The notes beneath the pieces are model-generated. The model did not search any database and was not told the origin of the DNA. It worked only from the letters and a program-made list of their open reading frames with translations. The position numbers and the translations under genes are program-made. From NCBI GenBank assembly GCA_033816765.1, contig CM066290.1, positions 3,038,001 to 3,102,000 on the forward strand: a stretch of DNA of 64,000 bases, in the 5' to 3' direction. Shown in pieces: positions 19,398-30,364 of this stretch; the stretch's first letter is position 1; every line of letters begins with the position of its first letter. The DNA comes from Nothopassalora personata (Eukaryota; Ascomycota; Dothideomycetes; Mycosphaerellales; Mycosphaerellaceae).

Positions 19398-20291
19398 ATG
19401 GACCACAGCTACAGACCCGAGTCGCCGGATCTCTCGCACTTGGACGGCGCGAGACCCGTTAGTCCCGACCTTGGTGGAGGCCTGAACGCCTCACCGCCGA
19501 TGGGAGAATTTCATCACCAAGCACCCGCACCACACTTTCCCGGCGCGTTGGATGCCGGCCATCGCCATCGCGACATTCCAGGCCGCTCATCTCAGCCGCA
19601 GCCCACGTCTGTTCCACAATACAACCCGTACGATCAGCAGTATCAGCAGTATCAGCAGTATCAGCAGTATCAGCAGTATCAGCAGTATCAGCAGTATCAG
19701 CAGTACCAACCGTCCTCACCACCCGCCCCCACCAGCATGCCACCGCGACAGTGCAAGGCCGAGGATGAGGACGAGTACATGCCGGATGCCAACACCGACT
19801 CCGAGACATCGCGGCGCCTGAGGCACGAGCTGCCAAACGGCGCACCTTCCATCGACGCGTCGCCCTTTCCCATCCACTCTGAGCCGGGCGATCCCACCCT
19901 CGGCTGCACAATCAATACGTCATTTCCTGTTGCGCGCATAAAGAGGATCATGCAGGCAGATGAGGATATCGGCAAGGTTGCGCAGGTCACACCAACCGTC
20001 GTCAGCAGAGCCTTGGAACTCTTCATGATCAAGCTCATTTCACAATCCGCCGTTCAAGCACGTGGGCCAGGTGGAGCAGGAGGTCCGGCGAGTAAAGGTC
20101 CCAAGCGCATACTGGCACAGCACATGAAGGCGGCAGTCAAGGCTGATGAGGTCTTGGACTTTTTGGGCGACATCGTGGACAAGGTGCCGGATGCGCCAGT
20201 CAAGGCAAAGAAGGAGACGGGCAGTGACTCGGAGGAGGCGAAGCCCAAGAGGCGGAGCAAGAAGAGGAACCATTCGGGAGACGATGTTTGA
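19398..20291 (+). CDS. BUR6: NC2-alpha/DRAP1 (Bur6) histone-fold transcription repressor
   Basis: Single exon, 297 residues. The histone fold of the CBF/NF-Y/NC2 type lies around residues 175-270: FPVARIKRIMQADEDIGKVA, then TPTVVSRALELFMIKLI, and KADEVLDFLGDIVDKVPDAP, which matches the alpha3 region of human DRAP1 (residues ending VPD). With NC2-beta it would bind TBP on promoters and block TFIIA/TFIIB entry. The 170-residue N-terminal extension is proline- and glutamine-rich and contains eight QQY repeats (residues 80-103). The C terminus is lysine-rich (KPKRRSKKR), a likely nuclear signal. Dpb3/Chrac-type proteins are the main alternative, but the IGKVA and DFL motifs favour NC2-alpha. Confidence 0.85.
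   Translation: MDHSYRPESPDLSHLDGARPVSPDLGGGLNASPPMGEFHHQAPAPHFPGALDAGHRHRDIPGRSSQPQPTSVPQYNPYDQQYQQYQQYQQYQQYQQYQQYQQYQPSSPPAPTSMPPRQCKAEDEDEYMPDANTDSETSRRLRHELPNGAPSIDASPFPIHSEPGDPTLGCTINTSFPVARIKRIMQADEDIGKVAQVTPTVVSRALELFMIKLISQSAVQARGPGGAGGPASKGPKRILAQHMKAAVKADEVLDFLGDIVDKVPDAPVKAKKETGSDSEEAKPKRRSKKRNHSGDDV
19635..19706 (+). repeat. 9-bp minisatellite CAGCAGTAT, eight units, in frame
   Basis: Eight consecutive copies of CAGCAGTAT (the last ends TAC) encode QQY x8 in the low-complexity N terminus of the NC2-alpha protein. Seven copies are identical at the DNA level, which suggests recent expansion. Confidence 0.95.
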
Positions 20292-20962
20292 GAGGTGATG
20301 GCATCGCCTGGGCGAGCATCTTACACCCCACGAATCCCCGACATGGATGGGCTTACTGGATGGTACATGGCCATGTCGGTGGCCTTTGCGCCGGCCACAC
20401 ATGGCGCAGTCCAACGTCAAACACTCATGTAATGGGCTACACGAAGGCAGGCAACGCAGACCGCATAGTACTCTATCACCTTGCGGAAGCTTGTCGTGCG
20501 AGGCAGCGACAACGTAGAATGTCGGTGACTTTCGGCAAGACTGGCTCGATCGAACCACCCGAACCGCCATGGAATGCCGTCTAAACTATCCCAGCGGGTC
20601 GCTAGTGCACACGAGGTCGACCATCTGCATGCATTGAATTGGCTATGGCATGCTGTGGCAGCGGAAGAGCCTGCTTGGCAGCTTCAACGACGAAACCATC
20701 TGCGAGATTGGCATTGAATCGGGCGAGATGTCACCGATTCACCACGTAGTTATCGTGTCCCAAGAGGTAGACAGTACTCGGCAACATCGGACAAGAAGCT
20801 GGCAATTGACCCCGCACCGTCAGTGGCGGGTGCCAGGGACAGGCTTCGTAGAGGGAGCATGATAATGTCAATGAATTGCACGACCTCTTGGACCCTTCCG
20901 CATACCTCTCCTCTTGTCCATTACGTACTGACCATCTCACATAGTCGTATCAATCTCCAACC
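20292..20962. other. Intergenic, about 0.7 kb
   Basis: No gene seen; the end holds the promoter of the aldehyde dehydrogenase gene. Confidence 0.5.
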
Positions 20963-22704
20963 ATGGCGACTCAAAAGAAGACGCTGAAAGAAGTGAAGAA
21001 CAGAAAGCTCTTGAAAGACACCGGCTTGATCAACGGAGCGTGGGTTGGGTCTCTGGCCGGCAAGGCCACATTCGATGTCATTGACCCAGCGACACTCGAG
21101 AAACTTGCTACGCTACCAGAGATGGACAAGAACGATGTTGCCAAGGCAGTGGATGCAGCTTACGAAGCGTTCAAGACGTGGAAGAAGACTACTGCGCGTG
21201 AGCGGGCACGAATGCTCAGGAAGTGGAGTGATTTGTGTCATGGTATGCTAATATTGAACCCCCTTGCGCCTCTACAGCCGCTAATCAGCTCAGAAAACGC
21301 CGACGATCTGGCCTTGATCATGTGCCTCGAGAACGGCAAGACCCTGACAGAGGCGAAAGGTGAAGTGATCTACGGCGCCAGCTTCCTCGAATGGTTTGCT
21401 ACGCAAGCAGAAATGACCCATGGCGAGGTCGTACCACCCGCCAACCCCAAGCAACGGATCGTGACGTTCAAGCAGCCGTTAGGTGTCGCTGCGTGTCTTG
21501 CGCCTTGGAACTTCCCCATTGCCATGATCACGAGGAAATGCGGTGCCGCTTTGGCGGCTGGCTGCACGACCGTGTGGAAGCCCGCGGGCGAGACACCTTT
21601 GTCAGCGCTGGCGCAGGCAGTACTGGCAGAGCAGGCTGGCTTCCCGAAAGGCTCCATCAATGTGATCACATCGCTCACGACCGTGGCCGAAGTCGGCGAG
21701 GAACTCTGCACGAACCCGAAAGTCCACAAGCTGTCCTTCACTGGCTCTACCCGTGTCGGGAAGCTCCTGATGAAGCAGTGCTCCTCCACTCTGAAGAAGC
21801 TCTCGCTCGAGCTCGGCGGCAACAGTCCCTTCATCGTCTTCGACGACGCGAACATGGACACTGCTATTGAGGCGGCGATTCTGGCCAAGTTTAGGAATAG
21901 TGGGCAGACTTGTGTTACTGCCAATCGGGTTTTTGTTCAAGCTGGAATCTACGATGATTTCGCTCGTCGCCTCACCGACCGGATCAAGACACTCAAAGTC
22001 GGTGCTGGCACGAATGCAGACGTCTTCGTGGGCCCTTTGACGCATGAACGGGCTGTTGAGAAGGCGATGAGCCATATTGAGGATGCTAAGAAACATGGCG
22101 GGCAGGTGGTGTATGGTGGTGGACCGGCGAAAGACGTGGGCAAGGGGTATTTCATGCAGCCTACGGTCATTACAGGTATGTATGTTCGAAGACATTCAGG
22201 TGATGAATCGTGTGCGGGCAGCAGCAGTAGAGCGCTCAGGACAAGCGCGTCACTGCGTTACGAAAACCACGTTTCTACGAGCATGCGTGCAGAGGCTAAC
22301 AGCGATGTGTGTGTGTCCGGCAGGAATGAACACGAAGATGCTCACAACGAGGGAGGAGACCTTCGCTCCTGTCGTAGGGCTGTACAAGTTTGATACCGAG
22401 GAAGAGGTCGTCGAACTGGCGAATGACTGTGACGTCGGCCTCGGCAGCTTCATCATCACGGAGAACATGGCGAGGAGCTGGAGGGTGGCGGAAGCGCTAG
22501 AAGTTGGGTAAGTCCATGCCATCGCTGTGAGCTATCGCCGTATTGACAAGAATCAGGATGGTCGGTGTCAATGTGGGCATGCTAAGTGCCTGCGAGTCCC
22601 CGTTCGGAGGCGTAAAAGGAAGTGGCTTTGGTCGTGAAGGCGGGACTCAAGGCATCAACGAGTACTTGACCACCAAGGCCATGCTTATCAACGTGGCCAA
22701 CTGA
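20963..22704 (+). CDS. UGA2: Succinate-semialdehyde dehydrogenase [NAD(P)+]-like
   Basis: Four exons (20963-21242, 21294-22175, 22324-22507, 22557-22704) give 497 residues, the standard length for aldehyde dehydrogenases. Key motifs: the cofactor-binding [22 protein letters not shown], the general-base Glu in LELGGNSP and the catalytic Cys in NSGQTC, and a C-terminal [17 protein letters not shown]. These residues and the [14 protein letters not shown] segment are typical of the succinate-semialdehyde dehydrogenase (GabD/Uga2) branch, the last step of the GABA shunt. No mitochondrial signal is obvious at the N terminus ([17 protein letters not shown]), so a cytosolic enzyme is likely. Intron 1 is 51 nt without stops, so retention keeps the frame. 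A related semialdehyde substrate cannot be excluded. Confidence 0.9.
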
Positions 22705-22864
22705 GCGCACAAGCCCACGCCTGCTGAATCACGATCAACAGCGGCGTATCATCAATCGTCCAAGCCATTCTCTTGCGCTGGCTGCCTCCTTTTCACAACA
22801 TCTCCCAGCCCATTCAAACCCCCTGTACGCAACCCAGCAGCGATAGCGTCGATTTCCAAACATC

Positions 22865-23712
22865 TCACGAGCTCCACCCCTCCGCCCGCTTGCGCCTCTT
22901 CGCCGCCGGCAAATCTCTCTGATGGTCAAGACTAGCCTCCTCACTGCCCTCGCACCAAGCGAAATCCTCATGTACATGCCACTCGCAGCTCTGCACGCGA
23001 CGCCACGTCTTCGCACTGACCCTGACCTCACACTCGCCGCGAACCAGCGCCTCGACCAGCCAGACGAGTCTCTCCGGATCCTCGCTGCGTCCGTCCACAA
23101 GTTCGCTCCAGATGTAATGTCTGTGTCCGTCCGGGATCCACATCTCCCTGACCAACGCCACCAGCATCTTCCTCAGTCGACTCCCGTGCCCGGTGCGTTC
23201 CCACAGGTACTCGATGCTCCAGCGGTCCGGGAGCGATTTGGCGAGCTTGATTTTGCTAGCTAGGAGATCGGCCGCGGCATTTTGGATCAAGGGCATGACT
23301 CTCGTCTCGCCGAAGGACCAGAGGTCGATGATCCTGTCGAAGGAGAGGAGGTGACTTGGGTGGCGCGGCGAGTCGAGGAATCGGCGGTGGTACAGGTAGT
23401 GGAGGACCATGCCGAAGACTTCGGGGTCTTCACCCGGGAGGCGGATTTCTGTGGCGTTGGGTGCGAGGATTGGATTGATGGTGGGGGGTGAGGCCATGGT
23501 GCGGAAGTAGCCGGAGTAGTGGGAGAGGAAGCTCTGGCTGACGTTGAAGATGGTCTGGGTGGCGCCACTGCCGATGAGGATGAGGAAGTTTGGGCCGTAG
23601 GGATCCCTAGGCGGTGGTTAGTTGCCGGGAGGAGGAGTAGAGTCATTGAAGCTTACCATTTGTGCTCGCTGCCGGGAGTCGACGCTGGAGGGGGAGGAGG
23701 AGGAGGAGGCAT
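22865..23712 (-). CDS. BTB/POZ domain protein
   Basis: Two exons, 23712-23657 and 23606-22865, flank a 50-nt intron (GTAAGC ... CTAAC ... CTAG) and encode 265 residues. After an N terminus with a run of eight prolines comes a BTB fold: DPYGPNFLILIGSG, FNVSQSFLSHYSGYFRTM, the acidic strand ATEIRLPGEDPEVFGMVLHY and LYHRRF. The region after residue 110 is helical and ends with a basic AAKRRKRAEG stretch that may be a nuclear signal. It resembles the many fungal BTB proteins that test as Cul3 adaptors or remain uncharacterised. It is not closely similar to the BTB protein at 14656: no zinc ribbons are present. Confidence 0.78.
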
Positions 23713-24140
23713 CGTATTGGTTGCTACATCAGGAAAGGTTGGTCAGACACCTGAGATGGGAAGAAATGAAGTAAGACGCAAAGTGAGAAGAATTGCCATT
23801 GTCGTAACGAGCAATAAGATTTGGTGCGCGAGCTTCTGGTGGCGCATGCCAGTCATGAGGTGAGGTTAGCTAAGAAAAGTGGGGCGTGCACATGTTTGCG
23901 CACAAAAGTCCTCCCATTGGTCTCTTTACCACTCGAGCCTGCTTGTGTGGCGGTGCAATCCTCTGCGTGATGAGCTTCACTTAATCGTTCGCTCCGACGC
24001 TTTGACTTCGCACGAAAGTCATGCTCTAGGCAATGAAGGGGCGCACTGGCGAGTTCGAGGGACTTTCTTCGCTCTGGATAGTACGAAGCGCTTCGTGGCA
24101 GTGGCATCTGTGGCCACACTGGGGTATCTTACGGTCGCAA

Positions 24141-25915
24141 TCACAGCTTCGAGACCTCCTCCTGCTCCTTAGCGATATCATCCTTGATTTCCTTCGCCTC
24201 ATCTGATTTGCCCTCGTCTTCCTCTTCCTCCGCAAGCCATCCTTTGCACATCCTTACAGCTCTTTCCCACTTGCGGAACATTTTCTTGCTGCTCTTCTCG
24301 TCCATCCGTGGCTCAAAAGTGGTCTGTCCAGCGGTGTTGACTTCCTTCAGCTCATCGAAGTTCTTCCATACATCCACGGCGAACCCGGCGGCGATGGCCG
24401 CGCCAAGAGCTGTCGTTTCCCTCATTTTTGGCCGCACAATAGGAATGCCCACAAGATCTGCTTGTGTCTGCATACATAGCGCAGAATTGCTCATACCACC
24501 GTCAACCTTCAGCTCACTAAGCTTGTGTCCGCTGTCTTTCTCCATTGCGTCCAAGATAGCTTTCGTTTGGAAACAGACGGCTTCGAGTGTGGCTCGAGCG
24601 ATGTGACCACGTTCCGTGTGGTGTGTTATGCCAACTATGAATGATCAGTAGTCTTTCTCCTAGCGTGCGCAGAGCACCTACACATCGTGCCATGAGCATC
24701 ATCAATCCAGTAAGGTGCAAACAAGCCGCTGAAAGCAGTCACAAACACAAGCCCGCCGTTGTCCTTCACGGTCTCCGCCAACTCGGTGATCTTATGGGAG
24801 GCATGGCTAAAGCCAAGATTATGCCTGATCACGTCAGCATTGTATCAATGGGCGACACTCCCGAATAGAGTCTCTTACATCAGAAACTTCACTCCGGATC
24901 CAGCGACTGCGATGCTGCCCTCAAGGGCATACGCAGGCTTGCCGTCAAAGTTATATGCCACTGTTGCTAGCAGTCCATGGTTAGATATCACTGGCTTTTC
25001 GCCTACGTTGTACAGCAAGAAGCAACCAGTACCGTACGTGTTCTTTGCAGCGCCCGGCTCGAAGCCTTTCTGACCAACAAGTGCTGCAGACTGATCTCCA
25101 AGGCATCCAGTAAGAGGGAAGCCTTTCAGAGAGCCGGACGTGACCCGTCCGAAGGCTTTCTTATCTGAGGACCGGACAATTTCAGGCATGTGAACTTTGC
25201 GCATGTCGAACTCGTAGGAGAAGAAGTCCAACATTTTCTCACTGTATTGCAGAGTGTGGATATCCATGAACATCGTTCTGCTGGCATTGGTTGGGTCAGA
25301 CACGAAAATATTGTTCTCTGGCCCACCATTGAGCTTATAGATAAGCCATGCATCGATTGTGCCAAACGCCAGAGTTCCATTATCGTACGCCTTCTTGACC
25401 TTCTCTGAGTTCTTGAGTAGCCAAAGAAGTTTAGTCACGGACGGGTATGTCGAGATGGGTAGGCCACAGACATCAGTGAGCTTGTCACTGTCCGGTCTCG
25501 CCTTGAGCTCTCTTGCTAAAGCTGCTGTACGTGTATCTGTCCATACAATGGCGTTGTGTAGAGGCTCGCCGGTTTTGTTGTCCCAGCACACGGTCGTTTC
25601 GCGTTGGTTCGTAATGCCGATCGCCTTGATACTGTCCTTGGAGTGGCCATCCTTCTCAAATATCTTGAGTGCGCCTTCTATACAGTTCTGGACCGACTGG
25701 ACGATCTCGTCTGGGTCATGCTCGTGCCAGCTACGAAAAGATCAGCATACTGAGCTTTGGTGATCTGAAAGGACTAACCCTGGATTTGGGTAGATCTGGC
25801 TGAACTCCTCCTGGTGTACTGCAACAGGCTCGCCAGCCTTGTCGAAAATAAGAAATCGAGAGCTTGTAGTGCCCTGGTCAATGCTGCCCACGAAGGCCTC
25901 TTCCGAAGGCGCCAT
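24141..25915 (-). CDS. GUT1: Glycerol kinase
   Basis: Exons 25915-25779, 25730-24879, 24824-24682 and 24634-24141 join to 541 residues. The FGGY-kinase signature is complete: the N-terminal phosphate loop [65 protein letters not shown], and the C-terminal [13 protein letters not shown] with [13 protein letters not shown]. The enzyme phosphorylates glycerol to glycerol-3-phosphate, feeding glycolysis and lipid synthesis. The third intron is best read with donor GTAGGT, giving [19 protein letters not shown] as in other fungi. The tail is strongly acidic and lysine-rich ([14 protein letters not shown]). Start at 25915 is chosen because upstream in-frame sequence has no family resemblance. A glycerol channel gene lies 1.9 kb away on the other strand. 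Confidence 0.95.
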
Positions 25916-27833
25916 CTCTGCTGGAGAATCGCTGTGAGACGTGGTCGAAATGAGGGGCACAACTGGAGACTTCGAAGTACGGAATGCGTGCCAAACTGTT
26001 CGCGTGCTTGAAGCGGACGCGCTTTGTTTATGAGGAAGCCATGTACGCCTGTGACCAGCTCCAAACGAGCTGTCGCCTCGTCGGCACACATGAAAGACGA
26101 CCCCACGAGCTCCCCCATCGCAGGAGGGATGGCCCGCTTCTAAGTTCGACCCATGTGATCATGACCCAGCTTCGCGCATGCGCTGCATATCATGTCAGCT
26201 CTCCTTGGCGACGCACATCCGCTGGGAGCCGTCGGTAGCCTATGATGAGATGCACCTCACGGCATGGCATGGCATTACCGCATTCATTGTTGCTTGCATA
26301 CCACAGTGGGTGTCAAGATTCTCTGATTCCTCTCTGCGAGCACATGTCGCTTCAGAACAAAGACTACCTAATGGGCAATTGCGCAGCGCGTCAGGTCATT
26401 CCCGTCTCGTAGCCTGTCGTGGATGTAATATTGTGAGCAAAGAGTAAGAAGGACATCTGTCGATCCTCTCTGCGTGCGAATCAACGTGACGTGACGTGAC
26501 GTGGCGTTCGTCGTTCGTGTTCTCGCTAAATTCTCGAAGCTCTCGGGACGCTCTCGGCGCTCACGGACCCGGTGCCGATGTGGAGGAACTCCTCCAGGAA
26601 TGATGAGGGGTAGTTTAGCATCTGGGGAAGGAAGGAAGGTGGATGCTGTTTGCAGACGTTTGCAGACGATGTGACCATTGGGATCGTTCTGGCCTTGAGA
26701 CAAGAACGATCCCTGCAATGCACACGGTGTATTGCTCCGCTTGAGATGGTGCGGTTGAGCAGACCGACTCGGCGGCCGGGCTCGCTCTGCCAACGCGCCC
26801 CAACCAGTTGGCAGCCACTTTAGCGACACAATAGCCTGTGGCGCGACCGGACATTCACCAAGATGACGAGGAGGGAGGATCATACAGCACGGTCGCGGGG
26901 AACCTTGAGCTATACGTCGTTTCGGCAATGCCCGTCTCTCAAGCTACAGTTCTCAGCAGTAAGTGCGTAAAGGGTAATCGCGCTCACGCCCGAGGACGGC
27001 ATCAAATGTCAGCGACTTCGTGTCAGACGGCGTTGGGGTTGCCATCGTCATTGGATGTACCAGCTGCAGAGCGATCAGTGATCCTCGCGGCCACAGTGTT
27101 ATCGTGACCACTGCTGGTGCAATCGTGTTCGATTGTGCCATGCGCCAGCGATACACAAAGCAGTCACTGCAGCCGGAAGCGTGGCTGCTGTCACGACCTC
27201 CTGGATGTTGAAAGGGAGACACAGCTGTCTGGTTGTCACGGCACATGAAGAGTCACATGTCGTGGAAGGTCTCCAACCCGTGTGGCCGACGGGAGAGCCT
27301 GGGTGAATGTGACTGCATGCGGCGTTGATTCCTTTGTTCAACCATACTTCCGGCCATGCCGCATGGCCAAACCTGAACCGGTTGGCTTCCATCGTGAAGC
27401 GTGGTTCGCGAGGATTGCCGTGCTTTGCAAGTGGCATAGAATGCTACTTGGCCTGTACATACGGTTTGTGACCTGCATGTCCTTCACATAGGATTTACAA
27501 AACTTCGTGTCCCGCGTTGCAGAGCTCGTGGCTCTGCCTCGCATGTAAGACGTCCCCGTAGCAGCTGTTCAGTTGGATTTTGATCGGGCCTACGACTGCA
27601 TGGCCGCGAATGGGAACCTCTCGGAACCAAGCTATTGTCAGAGCAATATAACGAACCTTTGAGCATGGTCAGCAAGACCAACATCTCTTCGTCTAAACTC
27701 ACACCGGCAACGACCTGAGCCGATTTTCACCGATCTCCTCATAGTGGTCGCTCTCATCGCACAACATAGGTCCTGGACACCTGGTCGACCACTGAGTATA
27801 CACCTGCACCCAACATCAGCTCTGCTATCCAAC
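25916..27833. other. Divergent intergenic region between glycerol kinase and aquaglyceroporin
   Basis: About 1.9 kb with no supported gene. It should hold both promoters. The only clear motif cluster is a TGACGT array at 26483-26503, listed separately. Confidence 0.5.
26483..26503. promoter_or_regulatory. Tandem TGACGT (CRE/ATF-like) array
   Basis: The sequence reads AACGTGACGTGACGTGACGTG, that is three overlapping TGACGT units in a 5-bp repeat. TGACGT is the core bound by ATF/CREB-type bZIP proteins such as Sko1/Atf1, which act below the osmotic-stress MAP kinase in yeasts. The array is about 570 bp upstream of the glycerol kinase start. Function is inferred. Confidence 0.45.
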
Positions 27834-29306
27834 ATGCCTGAAAGAGATTTCGCAGAAGTCATCCACCAGAAGAATTTGGACATCCTCCACGACGACCCAC
27901 ACATCACACATCGTGAGCACAGGTTCGTAGTGTCATCCCTTGGACTCTGCCTCAACATCGTAACACTGACGTCGACGTAGGAGAGCCAGCTCCGAGCCAA
28001 GTACACCTTCAACTCTCCCTTATGCAGAGACGGGAGCACCTATCAACAGAAGTCCTACCGCCGCAGCAAGGAAGGAATCCAATAATGGATTGGTCTGGTC
28101 GAGAGTCCGGAGATACTTCCAAGAGCCTCTGTCAGAATTCCTCGGCGTGTAAGTGGTTCGAGACCGCACACCTCGTTCATCACATACTGACAAGTTCTGC
28201 AGGTTCATTTTGATTTTATTCGGTGATGGTGTGGTTGCGCAAGTGACTCTGTCGAATGGAGAGAAAGGTGACTATCAATCGATATCCTGGGGCTGGGTGA
28301 GTTCGGCATGCCGACTACTGTCTAAACGTCGTGCTGACAGAAGCTTTCAGGGCATAGGAGTAATGCTCGGAGTCTATGCATCTGGAAAGTCAGGCGCACA
28401 TATCAACCCAGCAGTGACCTTTGCCAATTGCATATATCGTGATTTCCCATGGAGGAAGTTCCCGGCCTTTATGGTGGCTCAAACCCTGGGTGCCATGTGT
28501 GCTTCGCTGGTAGTGTACGCCAATTACAAATCGGCCATAGATGTGTTTGAGGGAGGCGCTGGTATTCGAACGGTTCCAGGATACAGCGAGAACGCGACTG
28601 GTGGAATCTTCTGCACCTATCCTGCCGAATTCATGACCAAGACCGGACAGTTCTTCTCCGAATTTATAGCGTCTGCGATCTTGATGTTCATGATTTATGC
28701 GATCAAGGACGATTCCAACCTGGGAGCCAAAAATCTCACCCCGCTGGCCCTTTTCTTCATTATTTTCGGAATCGGAGCGTGTTTCGGCTGGGAGACCGGA
28801 TATGCTATTAACCTGGCCAGAGACTTCGGGCCAAGGTTAATGAGTTATGCTGTCGGTTATGGAGCAAATGTCTGGAGGGCTGGAGACTACTATTTCTGGG
28901 TTCCGATGGTCGCTCCTTTCGTCGGATGCACTTTTGGCGGCTTCTTGGTAAGCAATGTCTAGGGGATACATACAGTCGTGGCCGGTTAGCAACTTCTCGA
29001 GCAGGGTTAGCTGTCTTATGCAGTGACAGCACGGCACATTAGCAGAGCCCTATGGGGGCGTGCTAAGAGATGTCGCTAGCTCGGACACGACAGGTTGACT
29101 CCTTTCCCCTATCGCTCGATAACAACTGACCCCCAATCTTTTAGTACGACACTCTCATGTTCACCGGAGTGTCACCGATCAACACGCCGTACTGGGGACT
29201 GTATCGCTTCGTTCCTGGTATGAGGCACAAGTACGATGGCATTCGATGGGAGGCGGAAGACATTGTCGAAGACGTTGGCAACGAGAAAGGCCTGCGAGCG
29301 TCGTAG
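27834..29306 (+). CDS. Aquaglyceroporin (MIP family glycerol channel)
   Basis: Five exons (27834-27922, 27981-28148, 28203-28296, 28351-28947, 29145-29306) encode 369 residues. The hydrophobic core begins EFLGVFILILFGDGVVAQV. The first pore loop is SGAHINPAVT with a canonical NPA; the second is GYAINLARDFGPR, where NLA replaces NPA and the conserved Arg remains, with the downstream Asp (ARDFGPR) typical of glycerol-permeable channels. Six membrane spans can be drawn. The cytosolic N terminus (about 85 residues) and short C terminus are hydrophilic. The protein most likely passes glycerol across the plasma membrane and pairs logically with the glycerol kinase next door. The last intron is 197 nt, longer than the others. 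Residue choice in loop 2 is usual for fungal Fps1-type and related channels. Confidence 0.92.
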
Positions 29307-30364
29307 GACCGAACTATCGCCGGTTGAATCCACTGTGGTGGGTCGCGGAGGGCCACATGGGGCACTTTGTGATGAGGCAGCAGATGCGCGGTGATATTTT
29401 TGAAAGTCTTGTCATGCATGAGCTGCCATAGTAATCCTGTTGGGCGAAGGTGGAAGGCATAGTCAGCACTTCAAGCACGCGCACTATCGTTGTGTTTGCG
29501 CGCCAGGAAGACCGTTTGGGCGACGGTTGGAGGTGCGTCGCGAAGACAACACAGTGAGAACGGAGTTAGAGCGCTGTGGTATCGAGCACTGCTCTTGAAT
29601 GTTCTAATTGTCTCATATTCCTTTCAACACGGTATCGAGGGGGAAGTTCAAGTCAAATGGAGGCTTCTGTGCACGCGTCAAGCCCAGGTGTTCGCGAGTT
29701 CGGCTTCCTGGATCCGTCGCTGCCGGCTGATGACAAAGTTCCTTACCGCTCTGGATTGAATACGCAAGGAACGACGCAATATGATCTACTCGTAGCACGA
29801 CGCTACAGTCTACGCTGCGCATGCTACGCTTCCGCAGATTTGAGCAATATCGTGCGCTCTAGTACGAAGCGAAATGACAACATTTAGAGGGGTCTTGAAC
29901 AGTGGGGAGGTAGTTCGCATTGAAATGCATGTCAACAGCCAAGGAGATTCGTTAGCGATATTACTGTGTCGTAGATGTGCCAGGCAGAGCCCCAGCCAAT
30001 TCATAAAAGTCAACATTCGCGAAAACCCCCATTCCTCCGCCCCCAACGGCATTCTAAGACCTGATCGTCTTGTCGTAACGACAATGTTTAGCAAGTGCTC
30101 AATCGTTCCATCCACGTCAGTACAACCTCCTTGTCCTTCCAGACCTCAGACAGTAGCCAGGACTTGTCTGTGCCACGTCGCCCACAACACCTCGCCGAAG
30201 TGTACAAGACATCGAGCAGTGGCCTAGACAGCGGCGGAGCATAGGAGACATGGGTTGCAAGAAGCGCCTCGCTCCACGTCTACAGCACTTTCTAAGACGC
30301 TACCTCGTGCTTGTCGAGGATGGCTAACACCTTTCTGTTTGGCAGCTGAGTCTAGGTGGTCAGA
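29307..30364. other. Intergenic, about 1.1 kb, with a third repeat copy
   Basis: No gene found. It contains a short, degenerate relative of the 12.4-kb repeat at 29788-29874. Confidence 0.45.
29788..29874 (+). repeat. Degenerate repeat, copy C
   Basis: Shares with the copies at 12366 and 12653 the blocks GTAGCACGACGC at its start, ATTTGAGCAA in the middle and TAGTACGAAGCGAAA at its end, in the same order and orientation but with shorter spacing. It is an identification by eye. Confidence 0.45.
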
